Assembly: GCA_016705475.1 (NCBI GenBank)
Contig: JADIYD010000014.1
Location: 434,001-498,000, forward strand
Length of the DNA stretch: 64,000 bases
Source of the DNA: Betaproteobacteria bacterium
GTDB taxonomy: Bacteria > Pseudomonadota > Gammaproteobacteria > Burkholderiales > Rhodocyclaceae
Direction of reading: 5' to 3'
Part shown: positions 17,304 to 24,932 of the stretch, piece after piece
Numbering within the stretch: the first letter of the stretch is position 1
How the letters are laid out: every line of letters begins with the position of its first letter
The notes under the pieces: generated by a model
Databases searched by the model: none
Told to the model about the DNA's origin: nothing
What the model saw: only the letters and a program-made list of their open reading frames with translations
Position numbers and translations under genes: made by a program

Positions 17304-18458
17304 CTACCGGAGACTATGGGCCCATTTGTATCGGACCGGATCTTCCCTGATGAGGAACGCCCTGATTTCGTCCCTTTTCGATTTGTCGGCCCGCATATAG
17401 ATGCCGCGCAGTTCGTCGTCGATCGAGCGTTCGCTCGCACCCCGTTCCGCCGCCTTGGCGTACCAATCCCGTGCCGATTCGTAGTTGCCCAGCTCGAAAT
17501 TCACAGCACCGAGCAGCGTGCAGGGTCGGAAATCACTGTCCGTTATGGCATGCGCCTCGGTTCCGTAGCGGAGCGCCACGTCGAACCGGCCCAAATCGCG
17601 CATGACTCCGCCGTGGGTCGTACGGACGGCGGACTTCAGCTTCGGTGATTTCAGGCCTTCCAAGGAAACGCCCTCCAATAGCTCGTGAGCGGCTCCCGAG
17701 CGGTCGCATTTTCGGAAATGGCCGCTGGCGTTGACGGCGTTCCAAGGGTCGCGGGTTCGGGCGAATTCAGTCACGAAGAACGCGGCTTCCCTGGAGTGGA
17801 ACTCAAACCTGAGTTCGTCGGAATAGTAATCCGAGCCCTCCGTTGTTAGCCACAGCACGTCCTCGTCACTGAATCGAGCGCCTCCGTCGATCCGGTGGAG
17901 GATGCCCATGAGGCGGTTGAACGATTCCTTCTCGATGAATTGGTCCAGGCCGTATCGGGCCCGGAGCCGTTGGTTCTTCATCTTGGCGACGTATTTCGGA
18001 TCGCTTTCCTGGATCCGTCGCTGGCGCTCGTACTCCGCCGTCCGGGCGGCTTCCTTGGCCGCAGATTCCGCAATGGCCCGCAGACGTTCGGCTTCTTCCT
18101 TCTGCCTGACCTCAGCGGCGGCGGATTCCCGCCTTCCCTGTTCGACGCGGGCCAGATTAGAGAATTCTTGATAGTTCGACTCGCCCGAAGCCAGGCTCAA
18201 TAAGGCGAGATACCCCTGTTGCCGTAGGTATTCGAACGCATTCGCCGAAAGCTTCTTGTCCTGTTCGATATTTTCGAGGACGGTGCTGAGCCGGCTGGCG
18301 GGAACGGTCGCTCCCGGGACGTCCGACAAGAAATACTTGCCGGCGATCGCGGATCGTCCCGGATCTATGACTACCCGCTGTTGAGGACCCGCTTCGGGAC
18401 GCCCGGAGCGTCTGAAATTCGGATTTGGCTGCCTAAGGATTCGTGGGGTTCTGCTCAT
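17304..18458 (-). CDS. Coiled-coil and TPR-like protein of unknown function
   Basis: 384 residues from the ATG at 18458 (AAGAG upstream); longer in-frame extensions look non-coding. The N-terminal ~100 residues are Arg/Pro-rich and then helical. A charged coiled coil spans about 105-165 (repeated Glu/Ala/Arg, REsAAAEVRQKEEAERLR region). A central domain contains EDVLWLTTEGSDYYSDELRFEFHSREA. The C-terminal ~120 residues look like TPR units (ALRYGTEAHAI, FELGNYESARDWYAKAAERG). TPR-containing proteins of this size with a small partner occur in defence and mobile-element cargo, but I cannot assign a role. Confidence 0.6.
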   Translation of the reverse strand: MSRTPRILRQPNPNFRRSGRPEAGPQQRVVIDPGRSAIAGKYFLSDVPGATVPASRLSTVLENIEQDKKLSANAFEYLRQQGYLALLSLASGESNYQEFSNLARVEQGRRESAAAEVRQKEEAERLRAIAESAAKEAARTAEYERQRRIQESDPKYVAKMKNQRLRARYGLDQFIEKESFNRLMGILHRIDGGARFSDEDVLWLTTEGSDYYSDELRFEFHSREAAFFVTEFARTRDPWNAVNASGHFRKCDRSGAAHELLEGVSLEGLKSPKLKSAVRTTHGGVMRDLGRFDVALRYGTEAHAITDSDFRPCTLLGAVNFELGNYESARDWYAKAAERGASERSIDDELRGIYMRADKSKRDEIRAFLIREDPVRYKWAHSLR

Positions 18459-18684
18459 GGTAAGCTCTTGTCGGCGCTCGTCGGCAGGCTGCCGAGTATT
18501 CCATGCGGATTCTAATACCAAAGGTTGCCGGCCGCGGCATCGGGAGCGCGCCGGTACCGACGCGGTTCGCCCTTCGCAATCTAGGTAATTTCGGGTAATG
18601 ATGCACACTGGATAGTGTCGGTATAACAGGATCCATTGACATTTTGTTGAAAACTGCCGTTGCGTTTAAGGTATCCGTCTATTG

Positions 18685-18768
18685 TTGCGCACTCTATATT
18701 CGATTGGCGCAACAGTTAAGCCCCTAATTTTTTCAAGTTGCGCAACACCTGCAGAAAGGGGGTTGCGC
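18685..18768. repeat. Cluster of TTGCGC/GCGCAA motifs
   Basis: TTGCGC or its complement occurs at 18685-18690, 18707-18712, 18738-18745 (inside the perfect palindrome GTTGCGCAAC) and 18763-18768. The cluster lies upstream of the unknown two-gene cassette. It could be an operator array or a recombination site. Confidence 0.35.
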
Positions 18769-18780
18769 TTCACACTCTAG

Positions 18781-18878
18781 TGTCAATCAGCGGGCGGCAC
18801 CTACAAGAACCGCGTGGGCGGCGCCATCTGCATCACCAACAAGGCCTCTTCGGTGGCCTTTGTCATGCAAGAGACTTG
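18781..18878 (+). other. Coding remnant next to an IS21-like end
   Basis: TGTCAATCAGCG (18781-18792) is identical to the first 12 bases of the IS21-type end found at 42976 in this window. It is followed by an open stretch reading GGTYKNRVGGAICITNKASS that looks protein-coding but has no start and is cut by the downstream gene. Probably a scrap of a lost gene. Confidence 0.3.
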
Positions 18879-18879
18879 C

Positions 18880-19401
18880 CTATTGGGCGGCCTTGCCCAC
18901 CTTCCGGGATGCCAGCGCCGTTGCCAATGGAAGGAAAAGAGTTAAAGGCGTACTGGGCAGGGCGACAAATCCGTGGTGGAGATAGAAGCCCGCGGCCTCC
19001 CCGTCCTTGGCATCAACCACCAAGGCATAGGCGGCAATCTCGGAGCAGGCCGAGCGATTCAAGGCATCGGCCAGCAACGCGCCGCCGAGCCCCATGCCCT
19101 TGAAATTCTGGGAGACTGCCAGCCGCCCCATGCGCACCGCGGGCACCGTTGGATAGCGTGGCAGACGCTTCCCGAGTTCGTGAGGGAGGTCAGCCAGAAG
19201 GATGCCGGCTGAGGCCAGCGTGTAATAGCCAGCTATCGCGCGTGAGTCATCCACCGCCACGAAGCACGCCGCCACGCGGCGCTTCACATCCTGCGTCGCC
19301 TGTTCCCGGAAATACCGATCCAGCGGATCCGACCCACTGCGGAAGGACAGTCGATCATGCCCGGCGTTGAGCGACTCGATGCCGAACGGAGCCTCGCTCA
19401 T
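18880..19401 (-). CDS. TacT-like GNAT acetyltransferase toxin
   Basis: 173 residues of the GNAT fold. The acetyl-CoA loop is seen in RMGRLAVSQNFKGMGLGGALL (residues ~90-110, with the Q/R-x-x-G-x-G/A pattern), and a C-terminal YLHHGFVALP strand is present. Toxins of this family acetylate aminoacyl-tRNA and stop translation. The start codon overlaps the stop of the DUF1778 antitoxin by 4 bases (ATGA), as in TacAT and AtaRT operons. Confidence 0.85.
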   Translation of the reverse strand: MSEAPFGIESLNAGHDRLSFRSGSDPLDRYFREQATQDVKRRVAACFVAVDDSRAIAGYYTLASAGILLADLPHELGKRLPRYPTVPAVRMGRLAVSQNFKGMGLGGALLADALNRSACSEIAAYALVVDAKDGEAAGFYLHHGFVALPSTPLTLFLPLATALASRKVGKAAQ

Positions 19402-19679
19402 TCCGAACGCAACAGCTTGCTACGACGGGCGAAGGCGCGATCCAAAGCGGGTGAAGGGGATGGCGGGGACAGCAATGCCTGGGCAAAGCACTCCTGATCC
19501 GCCAGAGACATCCGCACCACCTCGGCCTGCTCAATGGCGGAGCGGGCGGCGGCCTGGACGGCGGTGACGACGAAATCAGTCATGGTACGCCCCTGAAGCT
19601 CGGCAGCACGTTTGAGCATCGAATGCAGATCTGCGCTGATGCGGGCTTCGAGGCGGGCAGTTGAAACAGCTGCTGACAT
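19398..19679 (-). CDS. TacA-like DUF1778 antitoxin
   Basis: 93 residues. The N-terminal ribbon-helix-helix covers ~8-50 (ARLEARISADLHSMLKRAAE, TMTDFVVTAVQ) and binds DNA as a dimer. The C-terminal tail (SLADQECFAQALL) is the usual toxin-binding segment. A perfect GGAGG is 8 bases before the ATG. It should repress its own promoter through the palindrome at 19704-19720. Confidence 0.85.
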   Translation of the reverse strand: MSAAVSTARLEARISADLHSMLKRAAELQGRTMTDFVVTAVQAAARSAIEQAEVVRMSLADQECFAQALLSPPSPSPALDRAFARRSKLLRSE

Positions 19680-19703
19680 GGGTGAATCCTCCTAGTCGAA
19701 TTA

Positions 19704-19720
19704 TACGGCCAACTGCCGTA
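19704..19720 (-). promoter_or_regulatory. Probable TacA operator and -10 region
   Basis: TACGGC, 5 bases, GCCGTA is a perfect inverted repeat. On the minus strand its promoter-distal arm overlaps TATAAT (GCCGTATAATTC), so a ribbon-helix-helix dimer bound here would block the promoter. It is 25-41 bases before the antitoxin ATG. Confidence 0.55.
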
Positions 19721-20047
19721 CAAAGCCAATCTATCATGGTGTTGCTGTGCACGTTGGAGTTGAGCTTTTCCGCTACTGTCAGCAACTGAGGTAGGCTGGA
19801 AAAATTGATGTCATCGTTGATCAAGCCGCTGCCGCGTTCTCGGCCAGCCAACGATGTCCGGGGATGTGGCGAGTGTTGGCTGATGAAATTGATTGGTCAT
19901 GGGGCGAGATTGCCGCCAGATTTCTAATCTGTAGCGGGGGCGAACTGGATCATCCAGTCGATGAAGCTGGACTATAATGCGCTTCGCATTCTGGCAACGA
20001 AGAGTCGCTCTGGCTCTTGGATGTCAGGCGAGGCCGTGCGGCTTCGT
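19721..20047. other. No recognisable gene
   Basis: About 330 bases between the TacAT promoter and an uncertain minus-strand reading frame. No motif, repeat or terminator is evident. Confidence 0.3.
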
Positions 20048-20638
20048 TCAACCAAACGAATCGGATTCAGCCATGGAAGATCCAATCATTCCGGACCAAG
20101 AGTTCGCCACTCCCCCTGCGGGCTCGTGGATTCGATTTTTGCGCTCGTATGGTCCGACACCGAACAACCTGAACTTGTTCGACGAATATGTGACCGGCGC
20201 GCTGAGTCGGGCCAAGGTCAAGCCGATTAGCCGCCCTTGAAACTGTTGAAGCTGAGCGATAGGCAAATCGCTCTTGCTCAATCGGCGGATGATGTCGCTG
20301 ACGAATCGAAAGGCTGTTTGCCACTTCAATTGAGCTGCTTCGTTGATGTTCGGAAGATTCCGAATCGAAACGAAATAAGCTTTGAGGAGTTGGCCCAGCT
20401 TCTCGATATCGACACTGAACAATGCATCGTCAAGCATGCCGGGCCCATGCAAAGTTTCAGAGAACTGGTAGAGAGCCTCAACATGACTAAGTACTTTACG
20501 CTTGCTGGATGGCGCCAAGTCTGCGGTATGAAACATTGACCAGACCGTTGCCCAATATTTTGGTAATCCGGTCTTGTCGAAAAGAGCTGGCTCACGTAGA
20601 ACACGAGGAATTTGGTGGCCCCAAATGTGTTTTAGCAA
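20048..20638 (-). CDS. Uncertain protein, possibly a truncated integrase-like protein
   Basis: An open frame of 196 codons whose first ~130 residues look like a real helical protein (VLREPALFDKTGLPKYWATV, SSKRKVLSHVEALYQFSETL). They recall the N-terminal core-binding region of large tyrosine recombinases, but no catalytic motifs follow. The last ~30 residues have different composition and may be out of register. It could be a remnant. No ribosome binding site stands out. Confidence 0.3.
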   Translation of the reverse strand: MLKHIWGHQIPRVLREPALFDKTGLPKYWATVWSMFHTADLAPSSKRKVLSHVEALYQFSETLHGPGMLDDALFSVDIEKLGQLLKAYFVSIRNLPNINEAAQLKWQTAFRFVSDIIRRLSKSDLPIAQLQQFQGRLIGLTLARLSAPVTYSSNKFRLFGVGPYERKNRIHEPAGGVANSWSGMIGSSMAESDSFG

Positions 20639-21241
20639 CTCGTCACCATTCCCAAGAAAAAACCAATGCTCAAAAACGAGACCCTGTGGATTTGTGGACA
20701 GTCGGCTACGCCGATACCCGCCTAACCGCGCAAGCGCGGTTCCCTATGGACAAGCCGTGGAAAACGCGATGAACCATGCGTTTCCCACCACTTGCCCACA
20801 GGTCGGCAGCTGCCCTCTCGCTACGTTGATCGACCGCTTCTGGCCGGTTGTGTGAGTACGATCCGGCGCTCGGTAGCCGTTGCGCATCAATGCCAAAAGT
20901 ATTGTCCATTACCATATGGACAGACTGGCAAAACCTTCTATCCCCAGATTTTGTGGATAAACCTGTGAGTGGGCTGGTGGCAGTCTTCTATAAGACCTGC
21001 CTGGCCAAGGATTTAGGCGACCTGCCTACAAACTAGGCACACCTTTTTTAGGGAATCGCTGCGTTGGCTGACACTCAGTCTCGTTGACCATGCAACCAAG
21101 CCGCCGCAGAAATCCTTGGCGGGAGCAACCAAGCGACCCCGCGCTGTTTTTCATCATAGAACATGACTTCTCCTAAGCCGGACGAGCCGGAACCAAACAG
21201 GTTAAAGTAAGAGCGCGCTGTGACGCGAAGTGGAGGTTGCC
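20639..21241. other. No recognisable gene
   Basis: Roughly 600 bases with only short frames. The 150 bases nearest 21242 probably belong to the leader of the next gene and may be part of a mobile unit carrying it. Confidence 0.3.
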
Positions 21242-22750
21242 ATGAACGCACCGCTTCTTGAACGCTATGGTGACCGGATCGCCGGCGTGTTGACCTGTTA
21301 CGACCGGATGGTGATCACGGGCACACTGCCCGGCCCGTGTTATGCGGCGGGGATGACGAGCTTCCTGAATGCCCGTCAGATTCGTATCTTTGACTATCCG
21401 CGCTTTGCCGAACCGTTGCGTGACACTATCCGGGCGAATGCCGAGCAGTTGGCGGAAGCGGCAAGCGTGAAGATTGAGTACCTTGCCAAGGCGCACATTC
21501 GCAAGGAAGACGTCATTGCTGGGGTGATCAAGACGCGTGGCGATCATCCCGGGCTGGTGCATGTCATTTCGGTCATGGAAGCCTGCTCGACCTACAAGGC
21601 GTGGCACGACAAGCGCACTCACCAGACCTCCTTGCGCCCGACGACGGGCAAGTGTTTGCATTACTACTTTTACTTCATCGATGCCGAGTTGGGGCTCGTC
21701 TACCTGCGCGTGCCGACCTGGTGTCCGTTCCGCCTCCAGTTTTACTGCAACGGCCATCGCTGGCTGGCCCGGCAACTGACCGCCGCCGGCGTGGGTTACA
21801 CCCTGGCCGACAATGCCTTCATCCGCATCGATGACTGGGATCGGGCCCAACAGTTGGCGGATCGCCTGTCCCCGGACGTATTGCACCGGATTCTTGACCG
21901 TTATGCCCAGGCCTGCTGTCCTGTCCTGGACGTCTTCGCTCAGCGTTACCACTGGAGCCTGATGCAGATCGAGTGTTCGACGGATCTCGCCTTCCGTTCG
22001 GACGCGATCATGAAGCCGCTCTACGCAGCCCTTTCGCGGGAGGCCATTCTTTCGGTCAAGGCCGAACAGGTGATGCACTTTCTGGGCAAAAAAATGACGC
22101 CGCAACTGGCGCAGGAAGTGGATAGCCGCCTGTCCACGCGCATCGAAGGGATCTGTATCAAGCATCGGATGGGCAAGAACTCGGTCAAGATGTACGACAA
22201 GTTTGGTCGCGTCCTGCGCATCGAAACCACCACCAACGATGTTTCCTTCTTCAAGCACCACCGCCAGGTGGAACACCGGGATGGCCAGGCCACCCGGGAA
22301 CTGGCGACCGTCAAGAAGTCGATCTACAGTCTGATCGATCTGCGCGAGATTCTCCTCGGCTGTAACCGCCGCTATCTCGAATTCCTCTCCGCGCTCGATG
22401 ACTTCTCCGCCGGCAGTCGCCGCCTCGACAAACTCACCGCTGCCAAAACGGTCGACGGTCATCGCGTCAAGGGCTTCAACTTCTTCGACAAGACTGAGCA
22501 CACCTTGCTCTGCTCCCTGCAACGCCCGCAATTCAACATCAGTGGCGTGCGCCGTGCCGATCTCAAACCCTTCTTGCCCAACCTCTCCGTGGCCAGTATC
22601 ACCCGCTACCTGAAACGTCTCCGTGTCTTGGGCCTCATCAAGAAAATCGCTCACGCTTACCGCTATTACCTGACCCGACTTGGCCGCAACGCCATCGCCG
22701 CCGCCTGCCATCTCACCGAACAAATCATCGTCCCAGCACTCGCCGCATGA
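21242..22750 (+). CDS. Conserved protein of unknown function with C-terminal winged helix
   Basis: 502 residues from the ATG at 21242, preceded by a strong GGAGG. It is uniformly protein-like and resembles a family that I recall as recurrent, often annotated only as hypothetical, in proteobacterial genomes. Landmarks are RYGDRIAGVLTCYDRMVITG at the N-terminus, CLHYYFYFIDAELGLVYLRV, KMYDKFGRVLRIETTTNDVSFFKHHR, and a C-terminal MarR-like region (SVASITRYLKRLRVLGLIKK, YRYYLTRLGR). No DDE or recombinase signature is visible. Its isolation in a mobile region suggests it is, or rides on, a mobile unit. Confidence 0.6.
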   Translation: MNAPLLERYGDRIAGVLTCYDRMVITGTLPGPCYAAGMTSFLNARQIRIFDYPRFAEPLRDTIRANAEQLAEAASVKIEYLAKAHIRKEDVIAGVIKTRGDHPGLVHVISVMEACSTYKAWHDKRTHQTSLRPTTGKCLHYYFYFIDAELGLVYLRVPTWCPFRLQFYCNGHRWLARQLTAAGVGYTLADNAFIRIDDWDRAQQLADRLSPDVLHRILDRYAQACCPVLDVFAQRYHWSLMQIECSTDLAFRSDAIMKPLYAALSREAILSVKAEQVMHFLGKKMTPQLAQEVDSRLSTRIEGICIKHRMGKNSVKMYDKFGRVLRIETTTNDVSFFKHHRQVEHRDGQATRELATVKKSIYSLIDLREILLGCNRRYLEFLSALDDFSAGSRRLDKLTAAKTVDGHRVKGFNFFDKTEHTLLCSLQRPQFNISGVRRADLKPFLPNLSVASITRYLKRLRVLGLIKKIAHAYRYYLTRLGRNAIAAACHLTEQIIVPALAA

Positions 22751-22851
22751 CAAAATCTGCTCAGAGTTTGTGAAGAGTTGAGTCATAAGGGACTAAATAC
22801 GTACAGTAACGAAATTTGTACTCGATGCCATGTGGGGAATTCCCGAAGGGA

Positions 22852-22883
22852 GCAGGGCGTTTGGCAAGTGCCACACGCCCTGC
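22852..22883 (-). terminator. Hairpin downstream of lldP
   Basis: A perfect 9-bp stem (GCAGGGCGT / ACGCCCTGC) with a loop that can itself pair (GGCA/TGCC), starting 8 bases after the lldP stop. There is no T-tract, so termination is plausible rather than certain. Confidence 0.5.
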
Positions 22884-22890
22884 GGGAAGT

Positions 22891-24711
22891 TTAGTGGAAA
22901 TGCACCTCGTCATGTCCTTCGACTGGCGCCAGCAGATTGGCCCCCAGGACACGCGACATCAAAGTGACAAAAGCCACGATGCCAACGAAGATGCCCAGCC
23001 ACATCAGACCATCCGGATTGATCACAATCGGCCCGACAGCGGCCTTCAAAGCGGCGGCGGCAGCAATTCCTGGCTTGACGTAGACCGGAACGATGCCGGG
23101 GAAGACGTAAGTCCAGAGCATGTGCAGGATGCCGACGATGATTGCCAGGAAGATCGAGTGCTTGAAGGTGAAGCGGAAAATCTCCGATTCACGACCCACC
23201 AGGCCGGTAGCGCCGGTTGCCACGGCAATCGATTGCGGCGAAATCATCTTGCCGCAAACGCCGCCGCAGGTATTGGCCGACATCGTGATGACCGGATCGA
23301 TCGCGAGCTTTTCGGCGGTGACCGCCTGAAGCTTGCCGAACAAGGCGTTCGTCGAGGTGTCGGAACCCGTCATGAACACCCCCAGCCAGCCAAGCAGTGC
23401 GGCAAAGAAGGGGAAGGCGACGCCGGTTTCGGCAAAGGCGTAGCCCAGCGTAATCGCCATGCCGGAGAAATTCATGATGTAGGCAAAGCCGAGAATGGTC
23501 GCAATCGTCACGATTGGCCATTTCAGGGTCTTCAGTGTATCGCCGGCGACACCGATGGCGGTTTTGAGCGAGGCGCCCATAACCATAATCGAGAAGAACC
23601 AGGCGAACAGAATGGCCGTGCCAGCAGCACTCAGGAAGTTGAAGTTATAGACCGCCGCCTTCGGCTTGCCGATCTGGTCGATCACCATCTTGTCCAGGCC
23701 GGAAATCGGCATGGCATAGTCAAAAACCAGCTTGGTCATCTGATTCAAAGCCTGATTGACCGGCTTGATACCCCAGGCGCAGACAAACAGCGACAGGATG
23801 ATGAACGGTGCCCAGGCGCGGAAAATCTGACCGCCGGTGAATTTGAGTTCCTGTTTGCCCAGGCTCTTGGGTTCATCCGCGAAATGCCAGGATTCCTTCG
23901 GATGCCAGAACTTGAGGAAGACCACCGTGCAGATAATGGAAGCCAGCGAAGCGACGATGTCCGGAAGCAGCGGGGCGGTAATCGGCGAATTGGCGGAGAT
24001 GAATTGGGCAATGGCAAACGAGCCGCCACTGACAAAACAGGCCGGCCAAACTTCCCAACCCTTTTTCCAGCCAGCCATGACGATGACCAGATAGAGCGGG
24101 ATGAAGACGCTGATCAAGGGCAGGGTGCGGCCGACCATTTGGCTCAGTGCAAAGTCGGGAATGCCCGCGACCTGACCACCGACGACGATAGGAATGCCGA
24201 TGGCGCCCCAGGCGACGGGTGCCGTATTGGCCAGCAGACAGATACACGCTGCATAAAGCGGATTGAAGCCAAGGCCGGCCAGCATTGCAGCCGTAATCGC
24301 CACTGGCGTGCCGAATCCGGCTGCACCTTCAATGAAGGCGCCGAAGGAAAAGGCAATCAGTAGCGCCTGCAGGCGTCGGTCGTCCGAGATCGAGGCCAGC
24401 GAGTTCTTGATCACCTCGAACTGGCCGGTCTTGACCGACATGTTGTAGATGAAGAGCGCCGTAATAACGATCCAGCACACCGGGAAGAGGCCGAATGCAC
24501 CGCCGTAAAGTGTGGATAGTGCAGCCAGTTCAACCGGCATCTTGTAGACCAGTACAGCGATCAGAATCGCCAGAGCGGTGCCACCCATGGCAGCGTACTG
24601 GCCTTTCATGCGCTTGATGGCCAGCGCCCAGAACAGGAAGAAGATCGGTATGGCCGCGACGAGCGCGGACAACGCGATATTCCCCAGTGGATCAACGTTC
24701 ATTTGCCACAT
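22891..24711 (-). CDS. lldP: L-lactate permease
   Basis: 606 residues, a very hydrophobic polytopic inner-membrane protein of the LctP family with about 13 membrane helices. Characteristic stretches are FSFGAFIEGAAGFGTPVAIT, GSDTSTNALFGKLQ and SANTCGGVCGKMISPQSIAV. It imports lactate (and often glycolate) with protons. GGAGG lies about 10 bases before the ATG. It is followed by a hairpin and preceded by a ~220-base region that separates it from the D-lactate dehydrogenase gene. The neighbouring genes oxidise lactate, which fits the call. Confidence 0.95.
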   Translation of the reverse strand: MWQMNVDPLGNIALSALVAAIPIFFLFWALAIKRMKGQYAAMGGTALAILIAVLVYKMPVELAALSTLYGGAFGLFPVCWIVITALFIYNMSVKTGQFEVIKNSLASISDDRRLQALLIAFSFGAFIEGAAGFGTPVAITAAMLAGLGFNPLYAACICLLANTAPVAWGAIGIPIVVGGQVAGIPDFALSQMVGRTLPLISVFIPLYLVIVMAGWKKGWEVWPACFVSGGSFAIAQFISANSPITAPLLPDIVASLASIICTVVFLKFWHPKESWHFADEPKSLGKQELKFTGGQIFRAWAPFIILSLFVCAWGIKPVNQALNQMTKLVFDYAMPISGLDKMVIDQIGKPKAAVYNFNFLSAAGTAILFAWFFSIMVMGASLKTAIGVAGDTLKTLKWPIVTIATILGFAYIMNFSGMAITLGYAFAETGVAFPFFAALLGWLGVFMTGSDTSTNALFGKLQAVTAEKLAIDPVITMSANTCGGVCGKMISPQSIAVATGATGLVGRESEIFRFTFKHSIFLAIIVGILHMLWTYVFPGIVPVYVKPGIAAAAALKAAVGPIVINPDGLMWLGIFVGIVAFVTLMSRVLGANLLAPVEGHDEVHFH

Positions 24712-24750
24712 ATATAAATTACCTCCAAAATCACCTTTGACGATGTCGTA

Positions 24751-24769
24751 AGCAGCTGTCGGAGCTGCT
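24751..24769. promoter_or_regulatory. Inverted repeat in the lldP leader region
   Basis: AGCAGCT, 5 bases, AGCTGCT: a perfect 7-bp inverted repeat about 40 bases upstream of the lldP start. It could be a regulator site or a leader hairpin. It does not resemble the operators at 30703 and 30817. Confidence 0.35.
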
Positions 24770-24891
24770 GCGGCATTTCATCGAAAAATCGGCTACGAAA
24801 AAGTCGGGTATCGACGTCAGGTCAGGCAGGGGCAAAGCGAGTTTCGCGACTCAAATGTCCTGCTGACTTCATAGGGTTAGCGCTCTGTTTT

Positions 24892-24923
24892 AGCCCAGTG
24901 CAAGTCCCCCTTGCGCTTGGGCT
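24892..24923. terminator. Hairpin between the D-lactate dehydrogenase gene and lldP
   Basis: AGCCCA ... TGGGCT with an inner GCAAG/CTTGC pair. The T-rich side (GTCTTTTAT) is on the plus-strand side, so it is a better terminator for plus-strand readthrough. It lies 10 bases beyond the dehydrogenase stop and may also mark that transcript end. Confidence 0.45.
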
Positions 24924-24932
24924 GTCTTTTAT

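Noticed and set aside
21173..22786. Long minus-strand open frame (537 codons) opposite the 502-residue gene
   Set aside because: It is fully antisense to a gene with a strong ribosome site and coherent protein sequence. Its own translation lacks motifs, so it is a GC-driven shadow.
22816..24363. Plus-strand open frame of 515 codons opposite lldP
   Set aside because: Its hydrophilic Asp/Gly/Arg-rich translation is the mirror of a membrane protein gene. No ribosome site.
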